From Streptococcus sp. HPH0090 (GTDB lineage Bacteria > Bacillota > Bacilli > Lactobacillales > Streptococcaceae), in contig NZ_KE150465.1 in the NCBI RefSeq assembly GCF_000411475.1, positions 141,686-205,685 on the forward strand: DNA of 64,000 nt, read 5' to 3'. Shown piece after piece: positions 1-8,379 of the stretch (its first letter is position 1; every line of letters begins with the position of its first letter). The translations under genes were made by a program, and so were the position numbers. Below the pieces are notes generated by a model, which ran no database searches, was not told the origin of the DNA, and saw nothing but the letters and a program-made list of their open reading frames with translations.

Positions 1-79
1 TATTTTCTCCGCATCCTGTTAATCCCATCATGATCAATCCTCCTAAAAGTACCATTGTGAGAAATATGCGTTTTTTCAT
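1..79 (-). CDS. tandem lipoprotein paralogue, 5' end only (cut by window edge)
   Basis: Only the first 26 codons lie in the window, read from the ATG at 79-77 toward the left edge. The encoded start is a lipoprotein signal peptide beginning MKKRIFLTMVLLGG, with a lipobox ending in Gly-Cys followed by GEN. It is almost identical in DNA and protein to the starts of the next two genes, as is the upstream region with its ribosome binding site (AAGGAGAAGG on the minus strand). It is therefore the third member of a tandem array that continues leftward. Whether the gene is intact cannot be seen. Confidence 0.8.
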   Translation of the reverse strand, partial: MKKRIFLTMVLLGGLIMMGLTGCGEN

Positions 80-218
80 AACCTTCTCCTTATTTATCAT
101 ATTCAACAAAATAGCTAATCATAGTTCCCTTATAATATACCATAAAAGCAACATTTCCTTATATCTTACTCAAAGATTCGACGCATCCAGAGGTGGAACA
201 TTACTATTTGGCATCTAT

Positions 219-920
219 CTACTCCATATTTTTACTTTTTCCTGTTATAAGTTCTGAATGAGATATATTTTCTCCGTCAAAAACCACAGGATAACCGTAT
301 TCATAGCCAATAGTTGCAGAGCGATCTGCACTAATAAAAAGATCTAACGACTCGCTTGATTGTATATGGAAGTAGTCCTGAATAATTTTACTATTTACAT
401 TTTTATAAGTAATAGAAGCATCACCAGTCTCCCAATTATAGTACGTTTTTTTGAGCTCAAATCGAGATAGAGCTGTTTTATTTAGTTCTAACTTTTGAAA
501 TAAAAAACCATCATAAAACAAATCATCTTTAGAAACTTCTAGATTCAAAAATTCTAATCCTTTTTCAGTGTACACAATACGGCTTTCTAAAAGCACTTTT
601 TCTTCATAAGGATTACCTCGAGCTTCAATTCTTTTAAAATTGCCAGTTATTTCTTTTGTTTCTGCATTTCCTACGAGTTCAATCTTCTGATAACGAGAAT
701 AGTCCTTCGTCTCATCGTAAGTATCAATACTTCTAATCTCAAACCCTTCCGGAAATTGCTTAAACAAGTCAAATAGATTCTCGGTTGGATAGACACGACT
801 GATCTCAGAGACTTTATTCTCAATCCATTCTCGGCTGTTCTTATTTTCTCCGCATCCTGTTAATCCTATCGTGATCAATCCTCCTAAAAGTACCATTGTG
901 AGAAATATGCGTTTTTTCAT
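219..920 (-). CDS. tandem-type lipoprotein (Csa1/DUF576-like), copy 2
   Basis: A 233-residue predicted lipoprotein. A longer reading from 992 is possible, but the ATG at 920 is preceded by AAGGAGAGGG and starts exactly at the signal peptide MKKRIFLTMVLLGG, with lipidated Cys in the LTGC lipobox. After the signal comes a segment shared with its neighbours (WIENKVSEISRVYPTENLF then DLFKQFPEGF). The rest is divergent beta-rich sequence. The pattern YPxxNLxDL near the N terminus of a roughly 250-residue lipoprotein recalls the staphylococcal tandem lipoproteins (Csa1/Lpl, DUF576); this is remote recognition, not a database hit. Function is unknown; the family sits on the outer face of the membrane. 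Confidence 0.8.
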   Translation of the reverse strand: MKKRIFLTMVLLGGLITIGLTGCGENKNSREWIENKVSEISRVYPTENLFDLFKQFPEGFEIRSIDTYDETKDYSRYQKIELVGNAETKEITGNFKRIEARGNPYEEKVLLESRIVYTEKGLEFLNLEVSKDDLFYDGFLFQKLELNKTALSRFELKKTYYNWETGDASITYKNVNSKIIQDYFHIQSSESLDLFISADRSATIGYEYGYPVVFDGENISHSELITGKSKNME

Positions 921-985
921 AACCCTCTCCTTATTTTTGATATTCAATAAAACAGTTAACCGTAGTTCCCTTATAATATACCATA
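837..985. repeat. conserved promoter/signal-peptide block of the lipoprotein array
   Basis: The block covers the mature N terminus, signal peptide, ribosome binding site and upstream promoter region of copy 2. It recurs almost base for base at about 1-145 and 1755-1905. Identity is highest in the signal-peptide codons and falls off in the downstream coding regions. This is expected after tandem duplication with later divergence, or recombination, of the surface-exposed part. The 1080-1115 intergenic stretch carries a weak echo of the same start region (CAT followed by CTCCTTATTTATAAT), possibly the scar of a deleted copy. Confidence 0.75.
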
Positions 986-1140
986 AAAGCAATTTCCCCT
1001 TGCATCTTATTCAAATTCGTAAGTCAGATTAGACACATCTAAGGTTGGAATTCCACTGTTAACCGATTCTTTTTCTCTCATTCTTTCGCATGCTCCTTAT
1101 TTATAATCAGGTCAATCAGGATGTTTTAAAAGTTAGCAAA

Positions 1141-1839
1141 TTAATTATAAACACTATTTCTATCATCTATCCAACTTGAAACTATCTCACTCATTCCATC
1201 ATTTGGGTTATCCTTAAAAGCAATATTAACATTCAATCGATAACCTTTTGTATTATTATAAGATTCCGCTCCACTTATTGATAAGATGTGTTCTCCTTTT
1301 GAATTAAGGAAATTATTTATCGTAGAGTCATCACTAAAATAATAGATTTCAAACACATTGCGATTTGAAAAATAATGAAACTTTTCAAGCTTCATTTGAG
1401 ATAAAACATCTCTATTCAAACTTAATTTTTGGAATAGAAAACCTTTATAATCCCAAATTTTTTCCGCTACCTCATTGTTAGAAAATATAAATTCACCATC
1501 TTTATATTCTACATCAACATGCTCTTTCACTTCTTCTTTATATGGATTAGTAGAGATTTGTATAGTCTCTATCTTTCCTTTTATGGTTTGATTTTCTGCA
1601 TCTCCATCTAAAGAAACTACTGTTCTGAGCGAATCCTTATAGAATGTTTGAGTAATGTTGAACCCTTCTGGAAATTGCTTAAACAAATCAAAGAGATTTT
1701 CAGTTGGATAAACACGACTGACCTCAGAGACTTTATTCTCAATCCATTCTCGGCTGTTCTTATTTTCTCCGCACCCTGCCAATCCTATCATGATCAATCC
1801 TCCTAAAAGTACCATTGTGAGAAATATGCGTTTTTTCAT
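1141..1839 (-). CDS. tandem-type lipoprotein (Csa1/DUF576-like), copy 3
   Basis: A 232-residue predicted lipoprotein. The ATG at 1839 has AAGGAGAAGG just upstream and begins the signal peptide shared with the two copies to its left; lipobox LAGC. Residues after the signal (WIENKVSEVSRVYPTENLF) are nearly the same as copy 2, while the C-terminal two thirds are clearly different. The array thus keeps export and anchor signals but varies the exposed domain. No catalytic motif is visible. Known staphylococcal counterparts are linked to host-cell interaction; transferring that role here is inference only. Confidence 0.8.
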   Translation of the reverse strand: MKKRIFLTMVLLGGLIMIGLAGCGENKNSREWIENKVSEVSRVYPTENLFDLFKQFPEGFNITQTFYKDSLRTVVSLDGDAENQTIKGKIETIQISTNPYKEEVKEHVDVEYKDGEFIFSNNEVAEKIWDYKGFLFQKLSLNRDVLSQMKLEKFHYFSNRNVFEIYYFSDDSTINNFLNSKGEHILSISGAESYNNTKGYRLNVNIAFKDNPNDGMSEIVSSWIDDRNSVYN

Positions 1840-2030
1840 AACCTTCTCCTTATTTATGATATTCAATAAAACAGCTAACCGTAGTTCCCATATAGTATAT
1901 CATAAAAGACTGATATGACTGTTCCCTCGCTCACGTAGAATCCCTGTCTAATTCATTTTAAAGCACTGTAATCCTAAAAGTCATGATATAATAGGCAGTG
2001 AATAACAAGCATTACTTAAAGGAGAAATGT

Positions 2031-2999
2031 ATGAAAAAATCGTTTAGACTTTGTTGCCTAGCTTGTGTGACAACACTAGCTTTGGCCCTTGGCGCTTGCT
2101 CATCAAAGCCATCTACTAGTTCTACAAATAATTCAAACAATCAGGCTTCCACATACCATAAGAAAGATGTAACTGGTCCTGCTGCTTCATTTGATTGGAA
2201 TGCCAAAGTTGAACCTACGAACTATGAGAGAACCTTTGTTGAAACCAACAGTGGCAGTCAATTTAATAAAACTTTAGACCGTACTAAAGAAGCAGCTGAG
2301 AATCTTGAAAAAAAGAAAAAGGAAATTTCGGATCCTAAGGTTCAAACAGCCCTCAAATTAGTGGATGCCGTCTTTGTCAATCAAGAAAATCTTGACCTAG
2401 TTGTGAAAGCAGCGGGTGCTAGCAATCAAGAAGAGTTATTTGATAAGATTTGGAACGAATATTTAGTCCCTGAGTTAACTAAAATCCGTCCGAATTTTTC
2501 AAATGATACGGTCTTTGAGTATAAGGGAGAAAAATATCCTCTTAAAATTTATGCACCAATGTTTTTCAAGGTCAACACCAATGCTCTAGGAAAAGCCGGA
2601 GCCTATACTCTTGAAGATTATAAAGTAGAAGGTGACATGGTTTATTTGAAATTTATGTCCCCAGCTGTAGACACCTACCAATACGAAGTGAAAGCCTCTT
2701 ATCACACAGCCAGTCTCGAATTCTTTCAAGGACTGGTGGAAGAACAACAAAAGGTTCTTGAAACAGACTATGCTAAAGCCATGAATATTCGTTTTGTATA
2801 TCAATTGGCCGCTCTTGATTTTAATGCAGACAATTACGTAGATTTAGAAGGAATGGACTATCTTGATCGAAATCCACATTATCTAGCGATAAAAGTTGAT
2901 AGCAACGGAGATGCTAGCCTTGATAATGAAAATCTCGCCAACCTTTTACAAATTAACATGAAGGCTTCAAATGAAGCCAATAAAGGAAAATTTGAGTAA
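2031..2999 (+). CDS. predicted lipoprotein, unknown function
   Basis: A 322-residue protein starting at the ATG at 2031, which follows AAAGGAGA; an in-frame start at 1998 is not needed. Signal peptide with lipobox LALGAC at about residues 20-25, then a Ser/Asn-rich linker (SSTNNSNNQAS) typical of a cell-wall spacer. The remaining 270 residues are mostly helical with charged stretches (KEAAENLEKKKKEISD) and no recognised motif. It is transcribed divergently from the tandem lipoproteins, is unrelated to them, and is closed by its own hairpin terminator. I do not recognise the family. Confidence 0.85.
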   Translation: MKKSFRLCCLACVTTLALALGACSSKPSTSSTNNSNNQASTYHKKDVTGPAASFDWNAKVEPTNYERTFVETNSGSQFNKTLDRTKEAAENLEKKKKEISDPKVQTALKLVDAVFVNQENLDLVVKAAGASNQEELFDKIWNEYLVPELTKIRPNFSNDTVFEYKGEKYPLKIYAPMFFKVNTNALGKAGAYTLEDYKVEGDMVYLKFMSPAVDTYQYEVKASYHTASLEFFQGLVEEQQKVLETDYAKAMNIRFVYQLAALDFNADNYVDLEGMDYLDRNPHYLAIKVDSNGDASLDNENLANLLQINMKASNEANKGKFE

Positions 3000-3011
3000 G
3001 CTTTATCATAA

Positions 3012-3042
3012 CAAAAAATCACCTTTTCTAGGTGATTTTTTC
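3012..3042 (+). terminator. Rho-independent terminator, possibly bidirectional
   Basis: AAAAATCACC and GGTGATTTTTT form a GC-containing stem around TTTTCTA, with an A-tract on one side and a T-tract on the other. It lies between the convergent lipoprotein gene and rsmE and can serve both. Confidence 0.85.
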
Positions 3043-3050
3043 ATAGTCTC

Positions 3051-3794
3051 TTATTTTTCCAATTCAAGCAAAACACTTATGGCAGATAAGGCGTAAAGTG
3101 GCGCTGTTTCTGCTCGTAGGATGCGAGGGCCAAGTCCTGCTAGGACTGCTCCTTTGGTTTCAAAACTTTCAATTTCTGCAGGGGATAAACCACCTTCTGG
3201 ACCAAAGATAAAGAGCAGTTTAGCTTCTTTTTCTAGTCCAGCGACAGCTTGGATGAGGGCAGCTGATTCTCCTTCTTTAGCTGACTCTTCATAGGCCACC
3301 ACGATGCGGTCAAACTGGTCGAGCTGAGCTAGAATGTCTGCCTTTTTTTCAAAAAGGGTAATGCTCGGTACCAAATTCCGCTTGCTTTGCTCGGCTGCTC
3401 CAAGGGCTATTTTTTCTAACTTCTCAACCTTTTTGCCCAATTTCTTGCCATCCCATTTTGCGACAGACCAGTCTGCGGGAAAGGCCCAGATTTGACTAGC
3501 ACCCAGTTCTGTCACCTTTTGAGTGATGAACTCTAGCTTATCTCCCTTGGGAAAGCCTGATGCGATGGTCACTTGGACTGGCAGTTCTACATTGTCAGCT
3601 AATTCCTCAACCAGCTCCAATTGACGCGCCTCTACATTAACCACGCGCGCCAATCGCTTGATCCCATCATCAAAAACTAAAGTCACCTCATCCTCTTCTT
3701 TTAAGCGCATAACCTGAAACATGTGCTTGCTGGTTTCCTTGTCCTCGATGGTGACAGGTGAGCTAGCCAAACCTTTTACAAAATACTGTTGCAT
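3051..3794 (-). CDS. rsmE: 16S rRNA m3U1498 methyltransferase RsmE
   Basis: 247 residues, SPOUT-class methyltransferase that methylates N3 of U1498 in 16S rRNA in the 30S subunit, using S-adenosylmethionine. The C-terminal knot motifs are visible: FIFGPEGGLSPAEIESF and LGPRILRAETAPLYALSAI. The N-terminal part is the PUA-like RNA-binding domain (starts MQQYFVKG). The ATG at 3794 is chosen because GGAGG stands at normal distance inside the end of prmA; a TTG four codons earlier overlaps that site. It overlaps the prmA stop codon by a few bases, so the two genes are translationally coupled, an arrangement common in Firmicutes. Confidence 0.95.
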   Translation of the reverse strand: MQQYFVKGLASSPVTIEDKETSKHMFQVMRLKEEDEVTLVFDDGIKRLARVVNVEARQLELVEELADNVELPVQVTIASGFPKGDKLEFITQKVTELGASQIWAFPADWSVAKWDGKKLGKKVEKLEKIALGAAEQSKRNLVPSITLFEKKADILAQLDQFDRIVVAYEESAKEGESAALIQAVAGLEKEAKLLFIFGPEGGLSPAEIESFETKGAVLAGLGPRILRAETAPLYALSAISVLLELEK

Positions 3795-3795
3795 G

Positions 3796-4746
3796 CTAGC
3801 CTCCAATCACACCAGAGATATCCTTAGTTTTTTTGAAGACACAGGCATTCCACTCCCCTTGGTTCATGTGGGTTTCAAGGAAAAATCCAGCCGTTTCTGC
3901 TGACTCACGCACCATCTCCCACTTGTCCTTGATAATGCCACTCATGATGAGATAGCCTTCATCCTTGACCAAGCGATAAGCATCATCCGTCAGATGAATG
4001 AGGATATCCGCCAAGATATTAGCCACGATGACATCTGCCTCAATCTCCACGCCCTTGAGCAAATCACCTGGCGCCACATGGATATTTTCCATGCCAGGAT
4101 TGAGCTCAATATTTTCCTGAGCGACTCGAACCGCTACATCATCCAGATCATAGGCAAAGATTTCCTTGGCACCCAGAAGTGAGCTAGCAATAGAAAGGAC
4201 ACCGGAACCTGTCCCCACATCTAGCACCGTTTCGCCACCGCGAAGAACCTGCTCCAAGGCAAAGAGACTCATCTTGGTCGTCGGGTGAGTTCCTGTCCCA
4301 AATGCCATACCTGGATCTAGCTTGATAATCTTCTCGCCAGCAGTCGCCTCATAGTCTGTCCATGACGGTACGATGGTCAAGTCATGGGTGATACGAGCTG
4401 GTTCATAGTATTTCTTCCAATTATCTGCCCAATCTTCCTCAGCTAAGGCAGTGGTGCCAATCTTGACTTCACCCAAATCCATAAAGTCCGTCAATTCTGC
4501 TAGACGCGCCTGCAAATCCGCTTCAACAACGGCTACATCAACCGTGTCCGGGTAGTAGGCCGTCACCACGATATCTTCCTGTTGCTCAACTTCTGGGAAA
4601 ATCTCACCGAATCGGTCCACATTTCCCACATAGTCCATGCTATCTTCAATTGCTACCCCTTGGGCACCTAACTCAATCAAGAGATTGGAAACTAATTCCT
4701 CCCCCTCACGCTTGACTGTAACTTTTAACTCTTGCCATGTTTCCAT
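3796..4746 (-). CDS. prmA: ribosomal protein L11 methyltransferase PrmA
   Basis: 316 residues, the usual length. It trimethylates ribosomal protein L11 with S-adenosylmethionine. An N-terminal substrate-recognition domain is followed by a Rossmann methyltransferase fold: [19 protein letters not shown] (cofactor/substrate loop), [13 protein letters not shown] (motif I) and [11 protein letters not shown] (motif IV). Start ATG at 4746 follows AAGGAGAA. First gene of a two-gene unit with rsmE, both modifying the ribosome. A divergent or acquired function is unlikely given the intact motifs. Confidence 0.95.
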   Translation of the reverse strand: METWQELKVTVKREGEELVSNLLIELGAQGVAIEDSMDYVGNVDRFGEIFPEVEQQEDIVVTAYYPDTVDVAVVEADLQARLAELTDFMDLGEVKIGTTALAEEDWADNWKKYYEPARITHDLTIVPSWTDYEATAGEKIIKLDPGMAFGTGTHPTTKMSLFALEQVLRGGETVLDVGTGSGVLSIASSLLGAKEIFAYDLDDVAVRVAQENIELNPGMENIHVAPGDLLKGVEIEADVIVANILADILIHLTDDAYRLVKDEGYLIMSGIIKDKWEMVRESAETAGFFLETHMNQGEWNACVFKKTKDISGVIGG

Positions 4747-4756
4747 CTGATTCTCC

Positions 4757-5656
4757 TTAACAATCCATTGTTTCTTCTAATTCTTTTAAAGTCTTGCCGT
4801 CCTTATTTTTCCAATCCGTTCGTCCATTCGTAGTCATTCCTAGCACAAAAGCAGCTGCATAAGATGGACTGGAGAACAGTTGTTTTTCTTGTAAAACACC
4901 ATCTTTAATCACATTTGATTTGATTAATTCCTCACGCAATTCTTTTAGACTTGCTGGTATTGCGGGTGAATCAACTTCATCAACTTGACTTCCTTCTAAA
5001 ACAACAAACCCTTCTGAAGTATGTTCACAGATAGCTTCAATCATTCGATTTGATTTCTTTGTTTTTCGCTTCAAATAGAGATAAGTTGAATTTTCATCAG
5101 AAACATTCTGACCTGTTTTCTTGGTCATAGGAACAAACACTCGGTACCCTAAGGTTCCTACAATCATCAAAGTATTTTCTACAACCTCATCCAACTCGGA
5201 TTGCTTTTCTTCTGTTACATTCCCAGAATTGGGCTCATTCCCATTTTTTACAATGAAGCGCCCCGCGTCCTTTGCTAGTTGTGTAAATTTATTTTCCAAG
5301 TAACTAATTTCCGTGGGTCCAAAGGAGTTATTCTGCGTCGTCAAAATAATGACATCATTAAAATAATCTGCATGGTTGTCACGAGTATGTTCCTGAACAC
5401 GTAAAAGGACACCTTCACCATTTTTGCGATTCGTCGCCTGACCGATGTAGGTAACATCCTTTTGCTTATCCTCATTACGACCAAATAGAAAATAAATGCC
5501 GCTTTGCTTCATTTCATCACGTGATTTTAAATCTGCCAATTGAATTCGAGGAATTTTATAAATCACCCCTGTCCAATTCGACAAGGTACATTTAATTATC
5601 CCAGTAACTTCTCCATTCATGAGAAACATATTGATATTCTTACTAAGATTTGGCAT
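4757..5656 (-). CDS. GIY-YIG domain protein with C-terminal DUF4357-like region
   Basis: 299 residues. The GIY-YIG signature is split between SGIYFLFG (about residue 52) and VTYIGQA (about residue 70), followed by a conserved Arg region ([10 protein letters not shown]) and a Glu in ISYLENKF, the layout of a single-domain GIY-YIG nuclease. The C-terminal 60 residues ([19 protein letters not shown]) resemble DUF4357, often found after GIY-YIG or in restriction-like proteins. The start codon abuts the stop of the NUDIX gene (TAGATG), so the two are translationally coupled. The biological substrate is unknown; a defence or DNA-repair role is possible but not shown. Confidence 0.8.
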   Translation of the reverse strand: MPNLSKNINMFLMNGEVTGIIKCTLSNWTGVIYKIPRIQLADLKSRDEMKQSGIYFLFGRNEDKQKDVTYIGQATNRKNGEGVLLRVQEHTRDNHADYFNDVIILTTQNNSFGPTEISYLENKFTQLAKDAGRFIVKNGNEPNSGNVTEEKQSELDEVVENTLMIVGTLGYRVFVPMTKKTGQNVSDENSTYLYLKRKTKKSNRMIEAICEHTSEGFVVLEGSQVDEVDSPAIPASLKELREELIKSNVIKDGVLQEKQLFSSPSYAAAFVLGMTTNGRTDWKNKDGKTLKELEETMDC

Positions 5657-6085
5657 CTACCTTTCTTCCTCCAAATAATCCCTCAATCTCCCCTGTAGCT
5701 GAGGTACTGCCTGTCTAGACTTCAAAAATTCCTCAATATTCATCAGTTTATAGGCCTGCCCTTCATCTCCAAAGGTGATATTGTCAAATTGTTCTTGTCT
5801 TAGCTGACCAACCATAAAGACCGATTGCTTGTCTTTAAAGATTACGCTAGGATAAATCTTGCTCCAAAGCAGACAGTCTTCATCTAAATGAATTCCCAGT
5901 TCCTCATAAACTTCACGCGCTGCGCACTCGAAAGGACTTTCGTTTCCTTCACGACCACCACCTGGCAACTCCCACATGTTGGGACAAGGGATATCGTCCT
6001 TGTCATCACGTAAGATAGTCAGGATTTTATCCCCACAAATCAAGGCAATCTTACAACCTTGGAAATCAGTAACTTCTATTTCCAT
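5657..6085 (-). CDS. NUDIX hydrolase
   Basis: 142 residues with a perfect Nudix box: GGREGNESPFE followed by CAAREVYEELGI (Gx5Ex7REVxEELGI) at about residues 42-64. The family hydrolyses nucleoside diphosphates linked to another moiety, using Mg2+ bound by the REVxEE glutamates. Start ATG at 6085 with TTAGGAG upstream. It sits between a DUF3013 gene and the GIY-YIG gene, all on the minus strand with 0-10 base gaps, so probably one operon. The actual substrate (oxidised dNTP, ADP-ribose or other) cannot be told from sequence. Confidence 0.88.
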   Translation of the reverse strand: MEIEVTDFQGCKIALICGDKILTILRDDKDDIPCPNMWELPGGGREGNESPFECAAREVYEELGIHLDEDCLLWSKIYPSVIFKDKQSVFMVGQLRQEQFDNITFGDEGQAYKLMNIEEFLKSRQAVPQLQGRLRDYLEEER

Positions 6086-6094
6086 GCTGGACTC

Positions 6095-6565
6095 CTAATA
6101 TCTCGGATAAGGGTAAAATTCTCCTTCTTCCAAACCGACTTTCCCTTCTTCAAAGACTTCTTGGTTCCATTCCATGACGAATTCTTCTGCTTCTGGGTCT
6201 TCCAAAAAGTCCATGAGGGCATCTAGTCCAACCTCTGCAGTATCTTTAAGGAATAGCGCAAAATAAGCTAAAAATTCACGAGAAAAACCTTTCTTCGGCA
6301 GGTAAGGGATGACTGTGAGATAGTCTTCTGCATTAACTGTTGACTTGGCAGGGTTGTAAAAAAGTACCGCTTCTTCAAAAAGGATATCATCTGACGAAAC
6401 CTCTCCGTCTTCATCTAACATCTCCACCCCTGCAGCATTTTGTGCCTCTAGCAAAAAACTCACTTCAACCGCATGATTGCGTTTGTCCCAGCTAATCTCA
6501 TAGTCAAAAGGAAAGTTCTTGTCCAACTCTTCTTGTAAAACATCTAAAAATCCGTATGTTGCCAT
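6095..6565 (-). CDS. DUF3013 family protein
   Basis: 156 residues, strongly acidic, no signal peptide or membrane segment. The whole length matches my memory of the streptococcal DUF3013 family (MATYGFLDVLQEELDKNF start, EFYPYPRY end). No enzymatic motif is visible; function unknown. ATG at 6565 follows AGAGGA. First gene of the DUF3013-NUDIX-GIY-YIG unit and divergent from rarA, with only about 115 bases between the two starts. Confidence 0.75.
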   Translation of the reverse strand: MATYGFLDVLQEELDKNFPFDYEISWDKRNHAVEVSFLLEAQNAAGVEMLDEDGEVSSDDILFEEAVLFYNPAKSTVNAEDYLTVIPYLPKKGFSREFLAYFALFLKDTAEVGLDALMDFLEDPEAEEFVMEWNQEVFEEGKVGLEEGEFYPYPRY

Positions 6566-6680
6566 TTTGTCCTCTTTCTATACGACTCTTTAATCGCCCC
6601 GAATACTCGGAAATATGCTAAAATAGATACTACCATATTACCACATTCGTATCAGAAAATCCATGTTAGAAAGGACTGCT

Positions 6681-7952
6681 ATGCCAGACAATCTCGCGCT
6701 TCGTATGCGCCCCAAAACCATCGACCAGGTCATCGGTCAAGAGCATCTGGTAGGCCCAGGAAAAATCATCCGCCGCATGGTAGAGGCTAACCGCCTGTCT
6801 TCCATGATTCTCTATGGGCCTCCGGGTATCGGAAAAACCAGTATCGCTTCGGCCATCGCTGGAACGACCAAATATGCCTTTCGAACCTTCAATGCAACTG
6901 TTGATAGTAAAAAACGTCTCCAAGAAATTGCTGAAGAAGCTAAATTCTCAGGTGGCCTTGTACTGCTACTAGACGAGATTCATCGTCTTGACAAGACCAA
7001 GCAAGACTTCCTCCTTCCTCTCTTAGAAAGTGGTCTAGTCATCATGATTGGTGCGACAACTGAAAATCCTTTCTTTTCTGTCACTCCAGCCATCCGCAGT
7101 CGTGTTCAGATTTTTGAGTTGGAACCCCTGTCTAACCAAGATGTTAAAGAGGCCGTTCAAATAGCCCTGATTGACCCTGAAAGAGGTTTTGATTTCCCAG
7201 TTGAGTTAGATGATGATGCCCTTGATTTTATCGCAACATCTACCAATGGAGATCTCCGTTCTGCCTTCAATTCGCTTGATTTGGCAGTTCTCTCCACCCC
7301 AGAAAATGATGACGGTGTCCGTCACATCACGCTCGACATCATGGAAAATAGTCTTCAGAGAAGCTACATCACTATGGACAAGGATGGAGACGGACACTAT
7401 GATGTTCTATCTGCCCTGCAAAAATCCATCCGTGGATCCGATGTCGATGCTAGTCTCCACTATGCTGCTCGCTTGATCGAAGCTGGTGATCTTCCTAGCC
7501 TAGCTCGTCGTTTGACTGTGATTGCTTATGAAGATATTGGCTTAGCCAATCCCGAAGCTCAGATTCATACCGTAACTGCTTTGGATGCTGCGCAAAGGAT
7601 CGGATTCCCCGAAGCCCGCATCCTCATTGCCAATGTCGTCATTGATCTGGCACTTTCACCTAAGTCTAACTCAGCCTACGTGGCTATAGATAAGGCCTTA
7701 TCTGACCTTAAAACATCGGGTCATCTGCCAATTCCACGTCACTTGCGAGATGGACATTATAGCGGCAGCAAGGAACTAGGTAACGCCCAAAATTATCTCT
7801 ATCCACATAATTATCCTGGTCACTGGGTCAAGCAAGAATACCTACCAGAAAAAATTCGTGACCATCACTACTTTTCTCCAGAAGATAGTGGAAAATACGA
7901 ACGCGCCCTGGCTCAACGCAAGGAAACCATTGATAAATTACGAAACTTGTGA
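6681..7952 (+). CDS. rarA: replication-associated recombination protein A (RarA/MgsA AAA ATPase)
   Basis: 423 residues. AAA+ ATPase of the RarA/MgsA/WRNIP1 family that acts at stalled replication forks. Walker A GPPGIGKTS (about residue 50), Walker B LLLDEIHR, sensor 1 GATTENP and the C-terminal tetramerisation region (LPIPRHLRDGHY) are all present. The ATG at 6681 is preferred over 6663 because AGAAAGGA lies about seven bases before it and the protein then begins MPDNLALRMRP like relatives. Immediately downstream are the 6S RNA and tRNA-Lys genes. Confidence 0.93.
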   Translation: MPDNLALRMRPKTIDQVIGQEHLVGPGKIIRRMVEANRLSSMILYGPPGIGKTSIASAIAGTTKYAFRTFNATVDSKKRLQEIAEEAKFSGGLVLLLDEIHRLDKTKQDFLLPLLESGLVIMIGATTENPFFSVTPAIRSRVQIFELEPLSNQDVKEAVQIALIDPERGFDFPVELDDDALDFIATSTNGDLRSAFNSLDLAVLSTPENDDGVRHITLDIMENSLQRSYITMDKDGDGHYDVLSALQKSIRGSDVDASLHYAARLIEAGDLPSLARRLTVIAYEDIGLANPEAQIHTVTALDAAQRIGFPEARILIANVVIDLALSPKSNSAYVAIDKALSDLKTSGHLPIPRHLRDGHYSGSKELGNAQNYLYPHNYPGHWVKQEYLPEKIRDHHYFSPEDSGKYERALAQRKETIDKLRNL

Positions 7953-7980
7953 AATCCTTTTCAAAAATTTTAATTTTCCC

Positions 7981-8013
7981 TTGATTTTTTTTGAAAAAGT
8001 GGTATCATATAAT
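7981..8013 (+). promoter_or_regulatory. promoter of the 6S RNA gene
   Basis: TTGATT at 7981-7986 and overlapping -10 candidates TATCAT (8003-8008, 16-base spacer) and TATAAT (8008-8013). Either gives a start at about 8016-8021, immediately before the first paired bases of the RNA. Confidence 0.65.
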
Positions 8014-8018
8014 CATAG

Positions 8019-8209
8019 AAACGCTGTGGTGTACGACTTCACATTTAAGTGTTGACCGACTATTTTTTGTATTATTAGGGAAACAAAAGTCTTCTAACAG
8101 CATGTAGGCCGTCTCACACGGAAACAGCTTCAGTTAGAGCGAGTTGCCCACCTGCTTAATTGCGCGGGTTCAATACAAACCGTGAAGTTTCGGCACCAAT
8201 ACAGCTTTT
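8019..8209 (+). ncRNA. ssrS: 6S RNA
   Basis: About 190 nt with no ORF, able to fold end to end into one long interrupted hairpin, the hallmark of 6S RNA. I could pair GCTGT/ACAGC, GGTG/CACC, CTTCAC/GTGAAG and GTGTTGA-CC/GG-TTCAATAC between the 5' arm (8023-8055) and 3' arm (8165-8205), leaving the middle for the large bubble that mimics open promoter DNA. 6S RNA binds the housekeeping RNA polymerase holoenzyme. Location between rarA and tRNA-Lys fits my recollection of streptococcal genomes. The exact ends are estimates; the tRNA follows within about 6 bases, so the two may share a transcript. Confidence 0.8.
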
Positions 8210-8214
8210 TATTT

Positions 8215-8287
8215 GCCTCCTTAGCTCAGTTGGTAGAGCAGTAGACTCTTAATCTATGGGTCACAGGTTCGAGCCCTGTAGGGGGCA
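8215..8287 (+). tRNA. tRNA-Lys (anticodon CUU)
   Basis: A 73-nt cloverleaf. Acceptor arm GCCTCCT pairs with AGGGGGC; D arm TAGCTCAGTTGGTAGAGCA; anticodon stem TAGA/TCTA around loop CTCTTAA, so the anticodon is CTT reading AAG; T arm CAGG-TTCGAGC-CCTG; discriminator A. CCA is not encoded. This 3' end is a known integration site for streptococcal integrative elements such as ICESa2603, and copies of it recur downstream. Confidence 0.95.
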
Positions 8288-8336
8288 TCTAAATCAACAG
8301 GAAAAAGCCTTGATTTATAAGGCTTTTTTGCTTGTC
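8277..8336 (+). repeat. att-like repeat copy A: tRNA-Lys 3' end plus terminator (attB-type)
   Basis: Last 11 bases of the tRNA, then TCTAAATCAACAGGAAAAAG and a terminator hairpin AAAAAGCCTT/AAGGCTTTTTT, ending CTTGTC. The same 57-60 base unit recurs at 9886, 13100 and 16392. In this copy it is the native tRNA end and transcription terminator. Two extra bases (TC) distinguish it from the other three copies. Confidence 0.88.
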
Positions 8337-8379
8337 TATAACTGATTTGCCCCATCATTTGCCCCACATTTTTTTATGA

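Noticed and set aside
1067..1140. Trace of a fourth lipoprotein gene start in the gap between copies 2 and 3
   Set aside because: Only about 25 bases resemble the start region, too short to call a pseudogene.
8277..8336. Reading the four att-like units only as a dispersed terminator repeat
   Set aside because: The tRNA-derived GGGGGCATC part is conserved in all copies together with flanking blocks, which a simple terminator would not need.
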